47,864 nt of DNA from contig DVED01000141.1 in assembly GCA_015295945.1 (NCBI GenBank), positions 1 to 47,864 on the forward strand, given 5' to 3'. This DNA comes from Oscillatoriales cyanobacterium M59_W2019_021 (GTDB lineage Bacteria > Cyanobacteriota > Cyanobacteriia > Cyanobacteriales > Geitlerinemataceae). Shown here piece after piece: positions 25,097 to 34,577 of this stretch (its first letter is position 1; each line of letters begins with the position of its first letter). The notes under the pieces are model-generated. The model was not told where the DNA came from and did not search any database. It saw only the letters and a list, made by a program, of their open reading frames with translations. The position numbers and the translations under genes were made by a program.

Positions 25097-26770
25097 TTAC
25101 AGAACCTCCAGAGAGAGTATGGTTTGGTCGTCTTCTTGTTCTTGAGAATCGCCCCGAACTCGATCCAATAAATGAGAAAGATCGAGGGGACTGGGTTCTT
25201 GTTGGAGAAGTTTCCACAACCCTTCCTGTTGTAGCATAGTGGTTTTTTTCTGTCCGTTACTATCGATTTGGGTCACGGTTGCTTCGGTAATTCCATCGCT
25301 GGTCAGTAAAAACACATCTCCTGGCTGGAGCGAAATCGTTCCCGATTTGGCTTTCCAAACTGGAAGAATTCCTAACGGCACGCCTCGAGTTTTGAGAAAC
25401 TGCGGTTCCACCTCTACTTCCGCAGAGGGCGATTGTTTGGCAACCGTTCGGTGATGCCAAACTAGGGGATAAATATGTCCGGCATTGGCATAAACAAGTT
25501 GGCGATCGGCGGGAGTATACCGCGCCAAAACCATGGTAATGAAGCAATTATTACTGGTGAGATCCTCAGATAAAATGGCATTCAAATTTTGCATGACGAT
25601 CTCGGGATCGGGAGGGTTATCTTGCGCCAGTTCTCGCCGCATCACCGAAATGGCACTTGCCATAAACAAAGCCGCCGGAACGCCTTTCCCCGATACGTCT
25701 CCCAGTGCCAGCCAGACGTCCCCTTGGGGATGGACGTACACTTCAAAGAAGTCGCCGCCAACTCCCCGCGCGGGATAGCAACAGGCTTGGACTTTTTCTC
25801 GTTCGAGTTCGGGCAAGCTTTGGCGGAGGAGATTCGACTGAATTTGACGCGCCACCTCCAACTCGGCGAGCATTTTCTGAACCAGTTCTTGGGTGCGGTT
25901 GTAAAGTCGTGCCTGAGACAGTGCCAGCGCGGCTTGTTCGGCAACGCTTTCGATCAACTTGACATCTTCGAGAGTCCAAGGGCGATCGCTCTCGTCTCGA
26001 TCGAGCGCTAGGATAGCCAGGAGGGTTTGTTCTCGCCGATTGGTCAGGGGGACGGCGAGTTGGTCGATGGATTTGCCGTCGGTGGCATCAAACTGGGTTT
26101 GGCGCGTTTCTAGTACCGACTGGACTAAAGCGCTCTTGGGAGCGATATCGGAGTCGTCCTCCGCCTCGGCAGCCTGGTAGGCAAACAATTCGGGTGTTAG
26201 GTGGTTATCTTCAACCGGGTATAAAATGCAGTGGGTGGCAGCAAAATTTTGACCGACGCTTTCGACGATCGCCCCCAGCATTCGCCGATAGTCGATTTCC
26301 TCCCGAATGGCGCGCATGATGTCGTTAAACACCGATTCTCGCTGGAGGGCGCGACTCAATTCGTTGGTGCGTTGTTTGAGAACTTTATACGTTTCCGCCG
26401 CTCGATCGACGGTTTCTTTGAGTTCTTCCGGCGTCCAAGGTTTGGTAATGTATTTAAACACCTGACCGGAGTTGATCGCATCTACCAAATCTTCGACATC
26501 AGTATATCCCGTCAGCAAAATCCGAATGGTATTGGGAAACCGATCGACTGTTTTACTTAAAAATTCGGTTCCGTTCATTTCTGGCATTCTTTGGTCGGAG
26601 ATAATGATTCCCATTTCTCCGTATTCGTCCAAAATTGCCAGAGCCTTGGGAGCGCTTTCGGCTTTGTAGACTTGAAAATCTCGCCGAAACGTTCTGTACA
26701 GTAAATCTAGGTTGTCCGTTTCATCGTCAACCACTAAAAGTTTGAGTTTTTCACTTTTTCCCCGACTCAT
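25097..26770 (-). CDS. Receiver-GAF-PP2C phosphatase (RsbU/SpoIIE type)
   Basis: A 557-residue soluble regulator. Residues 9-125 are a receiver with VVDDE and phospho-acceptor Asp59 in ISDQRMPEMNG. Residues about 150-300 are GAF-like. After a coiled coil, residues about 320-557 are a SpoIIE-type phosphatase with VGGDFFEVY and the metal-binding GDVSGKGVPAAL, and near the end TSDGITEA and DDQTILSLE. In the family this phosphatase dephosphorylates a STAS protein, releasing a sigma factor or other partner. The kinase gene directly downstream is the natural opponent. The receiver means that an unknown histidine kinase controls the switch. Confidence 0.92.
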   Translation of the reverse strand: MSRGKSEKLKLLVVDDETDNLDLLYRTFRRDFQVYKAESAPKALAILDEYGEMGIIISDQRMPEMNGTEFLSKTVDRFPNTIRILLTGYTDVEDLVDAINSGQVFKYITKPWTPEELKETVDRAAETYKVLKQRTNELSRALQRESVFNDIMRAIREEIDYRRMLGAIVESVGQNFAATHCILYPVEDNHLTPELFAYQAAEAEDDSDIAPKSALVQSVLETRQTQFDATDGKSIDQLAVPLTNRREQTLLAILALDRDESDRPWTLEDVKLIESVAEQAALALSQARLYNRTQELVQKMLAELEVARQIQSNLLRQSLPELEREKVQACCYPARGVGGDFFEVYVHPQGDVWLALGDVSGKGVPAALFMASAISVMRRELAQDNPPDPEIVMQNLNAILSEDLTSNNCFITMVLARYTPADRQLVYANAGHIYPLVWHHRTVAKQSPSAEVEVEPQFLKTRGVPLGILPVWKAKSGTISLQPGDVFLLTSDGITEATVTQIDSNGQKKTTMLQQEGLWKLLQQEPSPLDLSHLLDRVRGDSQEQEDDQTILSLEVL

Positions 26771-27055
26771 CCTCTCTCCCGCATTCAGGCTATTTTATTG
26801 GGAATCGCATTTGCCCTTGCTTGGTTGGGAAGGCAACTGAGTGTGGTTCGACCCGAGCGAGTCGAGCTTGACACAGACCGTTCCGTTGGTTTTTCGGGCA
26901 ATTTTGTTTGGGGTCGCCATGCAAATTTCCATCGGATACTTCGAGGTCATTTCGTCTTGGATTCAAACCAATTTGTTGGTTTGAATTACCAGGTTAGGAC
27001 TATCCGATCGGCTCAATGCTACCATTTTGGGGATCGAAACCATCTCACTATCCTT
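26771..27055. other. Intergenic region upstream of the phosphatase gene
   Basis: Together with the repeat at 27056-27088 this makes a gap of about 410 bp between rsmH and the phosphatase gene, both on the minus strand. The plus-strand open frame here (26798-27067) has no family features and lies over the likely promoter. I see only the inexact inverted ACCAA/TTGGT patches near 26970. Confidence 0.4.
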
Positions 27056-27088
27056 CGATCGCGTTAGCGACTCCCATAGGGAGTATCG
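27056..27088 (+). repeat. Inverted repeat flanking rsmH, left copy
   Basis: CGATCGCGTTAGCGACTCCC followed by ATAGGGAGTATCG. Its inverse, with one extra base and one substitution, is at 28190-28223. The core CTCCCATAGGGAG is itself a palindrome. Confidence 0.8.
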
Positions 27089-27181
27089 AAAGCATTCGAG
27101 AAACGAGATTTCCAACCCAAAATACTCGCTCTATCGCTTCCCCAAAAGCATCAGACCCCGCTGACTAGAAACTCGCAACCG

Positions 27182-28057
27182 TCACTCGATCGACGCAGAT
27201 TCTAGGCGCTCGGCCCATCTCAATTTAGCTGAACGCGAGCGGGGATTCGCATCTCGCTCCTCCGCTTGGGGAACGATCGGTTTTTTGGTCAGCACCCGAA
27301 GCTGCAAAGAATCCCGAAAATGGTATTTGACCGCTCGGTCTTCTAAACTATGAAAGCTAATCACCCCGATGCGACCGCCCGGTTTGAGTAATCCGGAAGC
27401 TTTATTTAAAAACGTTTCCAAGCTCGTTAGCTCCTGATTGACCGCAATTCTCAGAGCTTGAAACGTACGGGTCGCCGGATGAATTTTAGCATATCGATAG
27501 TGGCGAGGGACAGAGCGGGCGATCGCCTCGGCTAGCTCCGTCGTGGTTTGAAACGGACGCTGCCGCACGATTTGCCGCGCGATCCGTCGGGAATACCGCT
27601 CGTCCCCGTATTCGTAAATCAGATCCGCCAGTTCTCGTTCGTCCCAACGATCAACGATTTCCGCCGCCGTGAGGGACTGGCGCCGATCCATGCGCATATC
27701 CAGAGGGGCACTTTGGCGAAAACTGAAGCCGCGTTCGGGCAGATCCAACTGACCGGAACTGACGCCCAAATCGGCGATAATGCCGTCGAATGGGCAATCG
27801 CTCTGGAACTCGGCAAAATTCCCCTGCCAGAACTCGACGCGATCGATCCAAGAGGCTAAATTGGCGGCGGCAGTGGCGAGGGCGCAATCGTCGCGATCGA
27901 TCGCCGTCACCCGCACGTCGTCGGCAGCGGTGAGAATTGATCGGCTGTGTCCCCCCGCACCCACCGTGGCATCGAGGTAATGCCCGCCGGAACGGATGGC
28001 TAATCCCTCCACCAGTTCCCGACCCAATACGGGGATGTGATCGAAAGTTGTCGCCAT
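27182..28057 (-). CDS. rsmH: 16S rRNA (cytosine-1402 N4) methyltransferase
   Basis: A 291-residue SAM-dependent methyltransferase. Motifs are [13 protein letters not shown] at the start, [14 protein letters not shown] (SAM site) at about 29-42, [15 protein letters not shown] near 93, [15 protein letters not shown] and the C-terminal [17 protein letters not shown]. It methylates N4 of C1402 in 16S rRNA and tunes the ribosomal P site. The frame is open to 28165, but the ATG at 28057 ([11 protein letters not shown]) matches the family start. Unlike in many bacteria it is not in a division/cell-wall cluster; it stands alone between two inverted repeats, divergent from ndhH. Confidence 0.94.
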   Translation of the reverse strand: MATTFDHIPVLGRELVEGLAIRSGGHYLDATVGAGGHSRSILTAADDVRVTAIDRDDCALATAAANLASWIDRVEFWQGNFAEFQSDCPFDGIIADLGVSSGQLDLPERGFSFRQSAPLDMRMDRRQSLTAAEIVDRWDERELADLIYEYGDERYSRRIARQIVRQRPFQTTTELAEAIARSVPRHYRYAKIHPATRTFQALRIAVNQELTSLETFLNKASGLLKPGGRIGVISFHSLEDRAVKYHFRDSLQLRVLTKKPIVPQAEERDANPRSRSAKLRWAERLESASIE

Positions 28058-28189
28058 CTCGCAATCGGGGGTGAATGTATCTGTTCGAGTCAACCTAATC
28101 TCCCTATAATGATATGAATGAAACAAAAGTAAACATCGATCGAGCTTTATCTCCATAATAGCCATCGGCTGTTATCCCTTGTCCATTGG

Positions 28190-28223
28190 CGATACTCCCT
28201 ATGGGAGTCGCGAAGCGCGATCG
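28190..28223 (-). repeat. Inverted repeat flanking rsmH, right copy
   Basis: Inverse of the 27056-27088 element; the innermost 22 bp (28190-28211) are identical. It lies 66 bp before the ndhH start, so it is in the leader or promoter of that gene. Confidence 0.8.
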
Positions 28224-28288
28224 ATCTCCAACCTCCGGACAACCGTCCCCCAATCCGTTTCTTCGACCGATCTCTCAACCGAAAACCT

Positions 28289-29473
28289 ATGCCCAAGATC
28301 GAAACCAGAACCGAACCGATGGTGCTGAACATGGGACCGCACCATCCCTCTATGCACGGCGTTTTGCGCTTGATCGTCACCTTGGATGGGGAAGACGTGA
28401 TCGACTGCGAACCCGTCATCGGCTATCTGCATCGCGGCATGGAAAAGATCGCCGAAAGCCGCACCAACGTCATGTTCGTTCCCTACGTCAGTCGCTGGGA
28501 CTACGCCGAGGGAATGTTCAACGAAGCCATCACCGTTAACGCCCCGGAACAACTCGCCGGAATCGAAGTTCCCAAACGCGCTAGCTACATCCGCGTATTG
28601 ATGCTCGAACTCAACCGCATTGCCAACCACTTACTCTGGTTGGGACCCTTCCTCGCCGATGTGGGAGCGCAAACGCCGTTCTTCTACATCTTCCGGGAAC
28701 GGGAAATGATTTACGACCTGTGGGAAGCCGCCACGGGTCAGCGGTTGATTAACAATAACTACTTCCGCATGGGTGGCGTTGCCGCCGATTTAACCTACGG
28801 CTGGATCGAGAAATGTCGCGACTTCTGCGACTACTTCGATCCCAAAATCGACGAGTACGAAAAGCTGATCACCAACAACCCGATTTTCCGCCGCCGCATC
28901 GAAGGCATCGGCGTCATCTCTCGCGAAGAAGCCATTAACTGGGGGCTATCGGGTCCGATGCTGCGGGCATCCGGTGTCAAGTGGGATTTACGCAAAGTAG
29001 ACCACTACGAGTGCTACGACGATTTCGATTGGGAAGTGGCGTGGGAAACCGCCGGAGACTGCATGGCGCGGTATTTGGTGCGAATTAAGGAAATGCGCGA
29101 ATCGGTGAAAATCCTGCGGCAAGCTCTCGATGGTATTCCCGGCGGTCCTTACGAAAATCTCGAAGCCCAACGCATAGCAGAGGGTCCTAAATCGAAGTGG
29201 AACGATTTTGAGTACCAGTTTCTCGGCAAGCGCATTGCCCCCACCTTCAAGATTCCCTCAGGGGAACACTACGTGCGGGTGGAGTCGGGCAAAGGCGAAT
29301 TAGGGGTGTTTATTATGGGCAACGATAATGTCTTCCCCTGGCGTTGGAAAATTCGGGCAGCCGACTTCAATAACCTGCAAATTTTGCCCCACATTCTCAA
29401 AGGGGCGAAGGTTGCCGATATTGTTGCCATTTTAGGCAGTATCGACGTGATTATGGGATCGGTCGATCGATAA
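28289..29473 (+). CDS. ndhH: NAD(P)H-quinone oxidoreductase (NDH-1) subunit H
   Basis: A 394-residue protein of exactly the usual cyanobacterial NdhH length. It corresponds to the 49-kDa subunit of complex I, which forms the plastoquinone reduction site in the thylakoid NDH-1 complex used in respiration and cyclic electron flow. Diagnostic stretches include [15 protein letters not shown] at the start, [12 protein letters not shown] near 45, and the ending [14 protein letters not shown]. It stands alone with no other ndh genes adjacent, as is common for ndhH in cyanobacteria. It is divergent from rsmH. Confidence 0.97.
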   Translation: MPKIETRTEPMVLNMGPHHPSMHGVLRLIVTLDGEDVIDCEPVIGYLHRGMEKIAESRTNVMFVPYVSRWDYAEGMFNEAITVNAPEQLAGIEVPKRASYIRVLMLELNRIANHLLWLGPFLADVGAQTPFFYIFREREMIYDLWEAATGQRLINNNYFRMGGVAADLTYGWIEKCRDFCDYFDPKIDEYEKLITNNPIFRRRIEGIGVISREEAINWGLSGPMLRASGVKWDLRKVDHYECYDDFDWEVAWETAGDCMARYLVRIKEMRESVKILRQALDGIPGGPYENLEAQRIAEGPKSKWNDFEYQFLGKRIAPTFKIPSGEHYVRVESGKGELGVFIMGNDNVFPWRWKIRAADFNNLQILPHILKGAKVADIVAILGSIDVIMGSVDR

Positions 29474-29487
29474 ATTTGGTGTTGGGA

Positions 29488-29514
29488 GTTGGGGTTTGGG
29501 GTTTGGGGTTTGGG
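29488..29514. repeat. GGGGTTT heptamer array
   Basis: Three adjoining copies of GGGGTTT preceded by a GGGAGTT variant, 14 bp past ndhH. Same class of short tandem repeats as at 9804 and 22400. Confidence 0.75.
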
Positions 29515-29634
29515 AATTTTAGATTACTGAACTTCTGAACTCTTGCAACTCCTTCTTCTAAATTCCCCTAGTCCCGCGTAGCGGAATTTGATAGTCTAAC
29601 TAAAATAAATTACGTCTCAAGCCAAGTAACAGTA

Positions 29635-30798
29635 GTGGATATTCAAATTGGGCGAGGAAAAACTGCTCGCCGAGCTTACGGATTTGATGAAATTGCCCTC
29701 GCTCCGGGAGTGCGAACCCTCGATCCGAGTTTAGCGGATACGCGCTGGACGATCGGCGGCATCGAGCGAGAAATCCCCATTATTGCCAGTGCCATGGACG
29801 GCGTGGTGGATGTCGGCATGGCAGTCAAACTCTCGCAATTGGGCGCGTTGGGGGTGTTGAACTTAGAGGGCATCCAAACCCGCTACGACGACCCCAATCC
29901 TATTCTCGATCGCATTGCCTCGGTGGGGAAAACGGAATTCGTGGGGTTGATGCAAGAACTCTACGCCAAACCGATTCAGCCGGAACTGATCGAACGGCGA
30001 ATTGGGGAAATTAAAAGCCAAGGCGGGATTGCTGCGGTTAGCGCGACCCCCGTTGCTGCCCTCAAATACGGTTCGATCATTGCCAACGCCGGAGCGGATT
30101 TACTCTTCGTCCAGGCAACGGTCGTTTCTACCGCCCACTTGTCCCCAGAATCGGTGACGCCGCTGGATTTGGCGCAATTTTGCCAGGAAATGCCCATGCC
30201 CGTAATTTTGGGCAACTGCGTGACTTACGAGGTGGCGCTGAATTTGATGAAAGCCGGGGCAGCCGCTGTGATGGTGGGGATCGGTCCGGGTGCGGCGTGT
30301 ACCTCTCGCGGCGTTCTCGGGGTGGGTGTTCCCCAAGCGACCGCCGTTGCCGACTGCGCCGCCGCCCGAGACGACTACTTCCAGGAAACTGGGAAGTACG
30401 TTGCCGTGATTGCCGACGGAGGTCTGATTACCGGGGGCGATATCTGTAAGTGCATTGCTTGCGGTGCCGATGGGGTGATGATCGGTTCGCCCATTGCCCG
30501 TGCCGAGGAAGCGCCCGGACGGGGTTTCCACTGGGGAATGGCGACGCCGAGCCCGGTGCTGCCGCGAGGGACGCGCATCCGGGTGGGAACGACAGGAACC
30601 ATCGAACAAATCCTGTGCGGTCCGGCACAACTCGACGACGGCACGCACAACCTGTTGGGCGCTCTCAAAACCAGTATGGGAACTTTGGGAGCGAAGGATA
30701 TCAAGGAAATGCAGCAAGTGGAGGTGGTCATCGCCCCTTCGCTGCTGACGGAAGGGAAGGTGTATCAGAAAGCCCAACAGTTAGGCATGGGCAAGTAA
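29635..30798 (+). CDS. guaB3: GuaB3 family IMP dehydrogenase-related protein
   Basis: A 387-residue TIM-barrel protein of the IMPDH/GMPR superfamily, GuaB3 type, without the CBS pair of true IMP dehydrogenase. It starts at GTG (29635) as [20 protein letters not shown], the conserved family start. The active-site loop [15 protein letters not shown] carries the reactive Cys222, and [15 protein letters not shown] binds the nucleotide phosphate. The protein converts or binds purine nucleotides; the precise physiological role in cyanobacteria is less settled than that of guaB. It is followed after 150 bp by the ferredoxin-cyclase gene. Confidence 0.92.
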   Translation: MDIQIGRGKTARRAYGFDEIALAPGVRTLDPSLADTRWTIGGIEREIPIIASAMDGVVDVGMAVKLSQLGALGVLNLEGIQTRYDDPNPILDRIASVGKTEFVGLMQELYAKPIQPELIERRIGEIKSQGGIAAVSATPVAALKYGSIIANAGADLLFVQATVVSTAHLSPESVTPLDLAQFCQEMPMPVILGNCVTYEVALNLMKAGAAAVMVGIGPGAACTSRGVLGVGVPQATAVADCAAARDDYFQETGKYVAVIADGGLITGGDICKCIACGADGVMIGSPIARAEEAPGRGFHWGMATPSPVLPRGTRIRVGTTGTIEQILCGPAQLDDGTHNLLGALKTSMGTLGAKDIKEMQQVEVVIAPSLLTEGKVYQKAQQLGMGK

Positions 30799-30915
30799 CG
30801 GGGAGTGGGGGAACGGCGTCTTGGCTAGGGGGGGAAGCGTACGAGATTTTCCATCCTTGGGGAATCCGTTTGAGAACTGGGTAAAGATGCCCGAGCTTGG
30901 GTAGCCAACTCTTCT

Positions 30916-30945
30916 CCCATTACCCATCACCCATTACCCATTACC
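30916..30945. repeat. CCCATTA heptamer array
   Basis: Four copies of CCCATTA/CCCATCA in tandem, ending four bases before the ATG of the ferredoxin-cyclase gene, so it covers the place where a ribosome binding site would be expected. Confidence 0.8.
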
Positions 30946-30949
30946 AACA

Positions 30950-31951
30950 ATGCCGATAGTTCGCTGTTTGCCCGATTCTTGCTCGATCGAAATGAGCGAG
31001 TCCGATACGATTTTAGACGCGCTGGTGGCGGAAGAAATTCCCCACACTCACGTCTGCGGGGGCAATGCCTATTGCTCGACTTGTCGGGTGATGATTCTGG
31101 AAGGAAACCAGCATTGCAGTCCGCCTACTTCTGTGGAGAAAGCGCTGGCGAAAAAGTTGGATTTTCCCGTTCACATCCGACTGGCTTGCCAAACCCGCAT
31201 TTCGGGCGATGTATCCATTCGTCGCTTGGTTTTGAATGATGAGGATATCGACATTGTTGACAGCCAAATGTCGGTGGGATTTATCGGGCGTCAGCGGTCT
31301 GTGGGGATTTTATCAGCCCGGATTCGCGGGACGACGAATTTCGACGAAGCGAATTTTCCCTACGACATTATCTATGTGATGAGCCGCTATTTTCACCGAA
31401 TGGATAAAGTCATTGGCGAATATGGCGGCGTTATTAACAACTATACGGGTTGGCGGTTGATGGCGCTCTTTGGGACGGAAGACGACGATCGCGTTCCGGA
31501 GCGATCGGTTTGGGCGGGATTAGAAATGTTGAAAGCTTTACAAGAACTGAATTCTGACCTTTCTAAACTGTCTTACAATCCCCTCAATCTCAGTATCGGC
31601 GTTCACTACGGAACGGCAATTATACTTCCGGTGAGTTGTTCTGCCGGGATGCAGAGAATTACCGCACTGGGAAGGGCGATCGAAGTGGTGGGTCGCGTGG
31701 AATCGGCGAATCGCAAGTTAGGCAGCGAATTGTTGGTTTCCAATTCGATTTACAAACGGTTACCTCAACCGCCTGTCATCCATCGCCACGGCGAGATCGA
31801 CGTGACGAAAAAAGGGACGAAGTATCCTGTTTTTGAAGTGATTCAGATGGTCGGAGATCCGCCGGAAAAGCCGGAAAAAACGACCGAGCAAAATACTCCC
31901 TTGGGGCAACGGATTGCCGCATTTATGCAGAAGTTCGGGCGATCGCGGTAG
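30950..31951 (+). CDS. [2Fe-2S] ferredoxin domain fused to degenerate class III nucleotide cyclase domain
   Basis: A 333-residue soluble protein. Residues 1-95 form an adrenodoxin-type ferredoxin with ligands Cys36, Cys42, Cys45 (CX5CX2C) and Cys80 in IRLACQTRI. Residues about 115-300 align with the class III adenylate/guanylate cyclase domain. The two metal-binding aspartates are lost: the LFADIRG-type motif reads LSARIRG (Arg124) and the GDA-type motif reads TGWRLMALFG (Trp168). In the GDxVNxxxR motif the sequence is GRAIEVVGR, so the catalytic Asn is Glu, although the Arg is kept. The cyclase half is thus probably a non-catalytic binding or dimer domain read out by the iron-sulphur redox state. 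Function unknown; the domain identities are clear. Confidence 0.85.
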   Translation: MPIVRCLPDSCSIEMSESDTILDALVAEEIPHTHVCGGNAYCSTCRVMILEGNQHCSPPTSVEKALAKKLDFPVHIRLACQTRISGDVSIRRLVLNDEDIDIVDSQMSVGFIGRQRSVGILSARIRGTTNFDEANFPYDIIYVMSRYFHRMDKVIGEYGGVINNYTGWRLMALFGTEDDDRVPERSVWAGLEMLKALQELNSDLSKLSYNPLNLSIGVHYGTAIILPVSCSAGMQRITALGRAIEVVGRVESANRKLGSELLVSNSIYKRLPQPPVIHRHGEIDVTKKGTKYPVFEVIQMVGDPPEKPEKTTEQNTPLGQRIAAFMQKFGRSR

Positions 31952-32079
31952 ATGCTCTGTCTTACCGTTTTTTGCCGTTGGCTTCAGGAGAAACAGAACG
32001 TATTTAACATCAGTACGGGATCGGAGAGTTTCGGGTGAGGGCTGGTCAGGGTTCACATCAGGCGTGATTCAGTTGATCG

Positions 32080-32673
32080 CTATCGCTGGCGATCGGGGGT
32101 TTTAGCCGTATTCCCGCGATTCGGTTCCGTTACCACCAACACGGGTTTGAGAATTTCCCACGCAGCTTGAGCTTTCTCGGCAAAGGCATCGTATTCCACT
32201 TTCGCCGTTGCCAACTGACTTAAAGTTTTGGCAAATTCCTTACTTTTGACAGTTTCGATTTGTTCGGAAGTCAGCGGCGCGCTGCCAAACAAGGCTTCGA
32301 TCGCGCTGATGTAGGGTTTCGCCGATTCTTGCAACTCCTGCAATCCCACCCGAACCAGGGAAAATCGAGCGATTTCGGCAGCGGCAACTTCGATCGGCTC
32401 TAACTCGCGATCGATCGTTTGTTTGGATTTGCGAGACGTTTTTTCCCCGTCGGAATCCGGTGCTTCCACCACCACCAATCGATCGGTACCCAATCCATCG
32501 GCGAAACTATCCGCATCTAGCGTGGTATCGCTGTCATCGTCCATTTTTGCCAAAATTGCCTCTAACGCCTGTTCCCGAGCCTCCTGGCTATCCTGACGCG
32601 CCTCGATCGGGATTAATAGCGTATCGGCATATTCCGGCACGGTGTAATAAATAACCTTCTTTCTTCTCGGCAT
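32080..32673 (-). CDS. Uncharacterised acidic protein
   Basis: A 197-residue soluble protein that I do not recognise. It starts with a basic MPRRKKVIYYTVPEYADTLLI, continues through an acidic, low-complexity central part (MDDDSDTTLDADSFADG), and ends in a helical half rich in Glu and Ala (IDRELEPIEVAAAEIARFSLVR onward). Codon use resembles the neighbours. There is no signal peptide or membrane segment. It is convergent with the ferredoxin-cyclase gene, with a gap of 128 bp, and downstream of hemL on the same strand with a repeat-filled gap. The highly basic-to-acidic profile suggests a protein or nucleic acid partner, but nothing more can be said. Confidence 0.65.
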   Translation of the reverse strand: MPRRKKVIYYTVPEYADTLLIPIEARQDSQEAREQALEAILAKMDDDSDTTLDADSFADGLGTDRLVVVEAPDSDGEKTSRKSKQTIDRELEPIEVAAAEIARFSLVRVGLQELQESAKPYISAIEALFGSAPLTSEQIETVKSKEFAKTLSQLATAKVEYDAFAEKAQAAWEILKPVLVVTEPNRGNTAKTPDRQR

Positions 32674-32689
32674 AGATCGGGGTTTGGGG

Positions 32690-32790
32690 TTGGGGGTTGG
32701 TCATGGGTCACGGGTCACTTGTCATTTGTGGTTTGTTCTACGTACGAATAACTAATGACAAATGACGAATGACCGATGACAACTAACAAA
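32690..32790. repeat. Inverted heptamer-type repeat after hemL
   Basis: GGGTCACTTGTCATTTGT on one side and ACAAATGACGAATGACC on the other give an imperfect inverted repeat built from ATGAC-containing heptamers. It fills almost the whole gap between hemL and the next gene. Confidence 0.65.
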
Positions 32791-32792
32791 TT

Positions 32793-34091
32793 TTACAAAC
32801 TCGAAAACACGTCGCGAGCAGCAGCAATCGTGCGATCGATGTCTTCGTCCGTATGCGCTAAGGAGGTAAACCCAGCCTCGAATTGAGACGGCGCCAGATA
32901 AATTCCCCGCTCTAACATTCCGCGATGGAACTTCCCGAACTTAGCCGTATCGGACTTTTTCGCATCCTCGTAATTATGAACCGGACCTTCCGTTAAAAAC
33001 ATCCCGAACATAGCGCTGAGAGAGCCGCCGCACGTCGCGTGACCCGTTTCTTTTGCCGCACAGAGCAATCCTTCTGCTAGCTTTTTCGTCACGCGCTCGA
33101 GTTGTTCGTAAGTTCCGGCTTTTTGCAGCAATTCCAAGGTTTTAATCCCCGCCGTCATTGCCAGGGGATTGCCCGACAGGGTTCCGGCTTGGTAGACCGG
33201 ACCGGCGGGTGCGACCATTGCCATAATGTCCTGACGACCGCCGTAAGCACCGACAGGTAAACCGCCGCCGATAACTTTCCCCAAGGTGGTTAAATCCGGG
33301 GTGATGCCGAACTTCGCTTGGGCACCGCCGTAGGCAATCCGGAATCCGGTCATCACTTCGTCGAACACCAGCAACGCACCGTTTTCTTTCGTAATTTCCC
33401 GCAACCCTTCCAGGAATCCGGCATCGGGGAGGATGAACCCAGCATTGCCGACCACGGGTTCGAGGATGACTCCGGCGATTTCGTTGGGGTTTTCCGCAAA
33501 TAAGGCTTTCACCGCTTCGAGATCGTTGTAGGGCGCCGTTAGCGTGCTGCTGGTTGCCGATTTGGGAACGCCGGGGGAGTCGGGGAGACCGAGGGTGGCG
33601 ACCCCAGACCCCGCCTTCACCAGGAACATATCGGCATGTCCGTGGTAGCAGCCTTCAAATTTAATAACTTTTTCCCGTCCGGTAAAGGCTCTCATCAACC
33701 GCAGCACTGCCATGCACGCTTCGGTTCCGGAGTTGACGAAACGCACCATTTCGATACTAGGAACGGCATCGATGACCATTTCCGCCAGGACGTTTTCCAG
33801 ATAGCAAGGGGCGCCGAAACTCGTCCCTTTTTCCAAGGCATCGTGCAGGGCACCGATGACGTCCGGGTGGGCATGACCGCAAATGGCGGGTCCCCAAGTG
33901 CCCACGTAGTCGATGTACTGGTTGCCGTCTACATCCCAAATATACGCACCTTTGACGCGATCGAACACGATCGGTTGTCCGCCGACGGATTTAAACGCCC
34001 GTACCGGAGAACTGACGCCACCCGGCATGATTTTCTGGGCTGCTGCGAAAATTTCTTCTGATTTCGTAGTTTTCAAGGTCGTGCTAACCAA
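32793..34091 (-). CDS. hemL: Glutamate-1-semialdehyde 2,1-aminomutase
   Basis: A 432-residue PLP enzyme of class III aminotransferase fold, the normal length. It isomerises glutamate-1-semialdehyde to 5-aminolevulinate, the committed C5 route to haem, chlorophyll and bilins. Signature stretches are [17 protein letters not shown] at the start, [32 protein letters not shown] (cofactor Asp) and [18 protein letters not shown], which contains the PLP lysine. The start at 34091 leaves 486 bp of upstream sequence, so it is transcribed alone or from a distant promoter. Confidence 0.97.
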   Translation of the reverse strand: MVSTTLKTTKSEEIFAAAQKIMPGGVSSPVRAFKSVGGQPIVFDRVKGAYIWDVDGNQYIDYVGTWGPAICGHAHPDVIGALHDALEKGTSFGAPCYLENVLAEMVIDAVPSIEMVRFVNSGTEACMAVLRLMRAFTGREKVIKFEGCYHGHADMFLVKAGSGVATLGLPDSPGVPKSATSSTLTAPYNDLEAVKALFAENPNEIAGVILEPVVGNAGFILPDAGFLEGLREITKENGALLVFDEVMTGFRIAYGGAQAKFGITPDLTTLGKVIGGGLPVGAYGGRQDIMAMVAPAGPVYQAGTLSGNPLAMTAGIKTLELLQKAGTYEQLERVTKKLAEGLLCAAKETGHATCGGSLSAMFGMFLTEGPVHNYEDAKKSDTAKFGKFHRGMLERGIYLAPSQFEAGFTSLAHTDEDIDRTIAAARDVFSSL

Positions 34092-34577
34092 AATTCTCTC
34101 CTTAAGCCTGGAAGACTAGCTTTCGCTCGGGCTTGGTTCTCAGTCGAGCTACTATCTTATATCGAAACCAGGGGTCAACTTCGCAGCCTAAAGCTTAATT
34201 AATGTAAACACGAGGGGGAGTCTCGAGCCGGGGGAGAAGAAAGCGACTCGCTTTTGTACGGGCGCACGACCGATCGCGTAAGCGACTCACCAATGATAAA
34301 CCCCAAACCCCAAATGACCCACGATCTGAATCTCTTGTTTGGACTGGGGTTTGGGGTGGGTTAGGGTTGAGTTTTTCGGGGTTAGCGATGGTGGGTTAGT
34401 TGTACAGCACGGGTCACGGATCGCTGTTTTCTCCCCCCGATCGAGAAAGCTCCCCTTCACCGGAAGCGGTCTTATCCCGTACTGACGTTACCCTAGGTCG
34501 GCTCTTTCTTCCCCATTTAGTCTAAACTCCAGTCAAGTGAGTGAGAGAGGGAATTCGTTTTCCGATCGAAGTTCGAG
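34092..34577. other. Intergenic region upstream of hemL with inverted G/C heptamers
   Basis: No gene. AAACCCCAAACCCCA (about 34299-34313) and TGGGGTTTGGGGT (about 34345-34357) form an inverted repeat of the heptamer class. The promoter of hemL should be near 34100-34200 on the minus strand; a -10-like TATAAG (complement of CTTATA at 34154-34159) is visible. A G-rich patch at 34210-34240 resembles the other G-rich repeats. Confidence 0.45.

Noticed and set aside
26798-27067. Plus-strand open frame of 89 codons between rsmH and the phosphatase gene
   Set aside because: No recognisable domain, runs into the 27056 repeat, lies over the probable promoter of the phosphatase gene, and has no clear ribosome binding site.
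27056-28223. rsmH as cargo of a composite transposon
   Set aside because: No transposase and no target duplication could be seen, and rsmH is a core gene; the flanking repeats are more likely ordinary dispersed elements.
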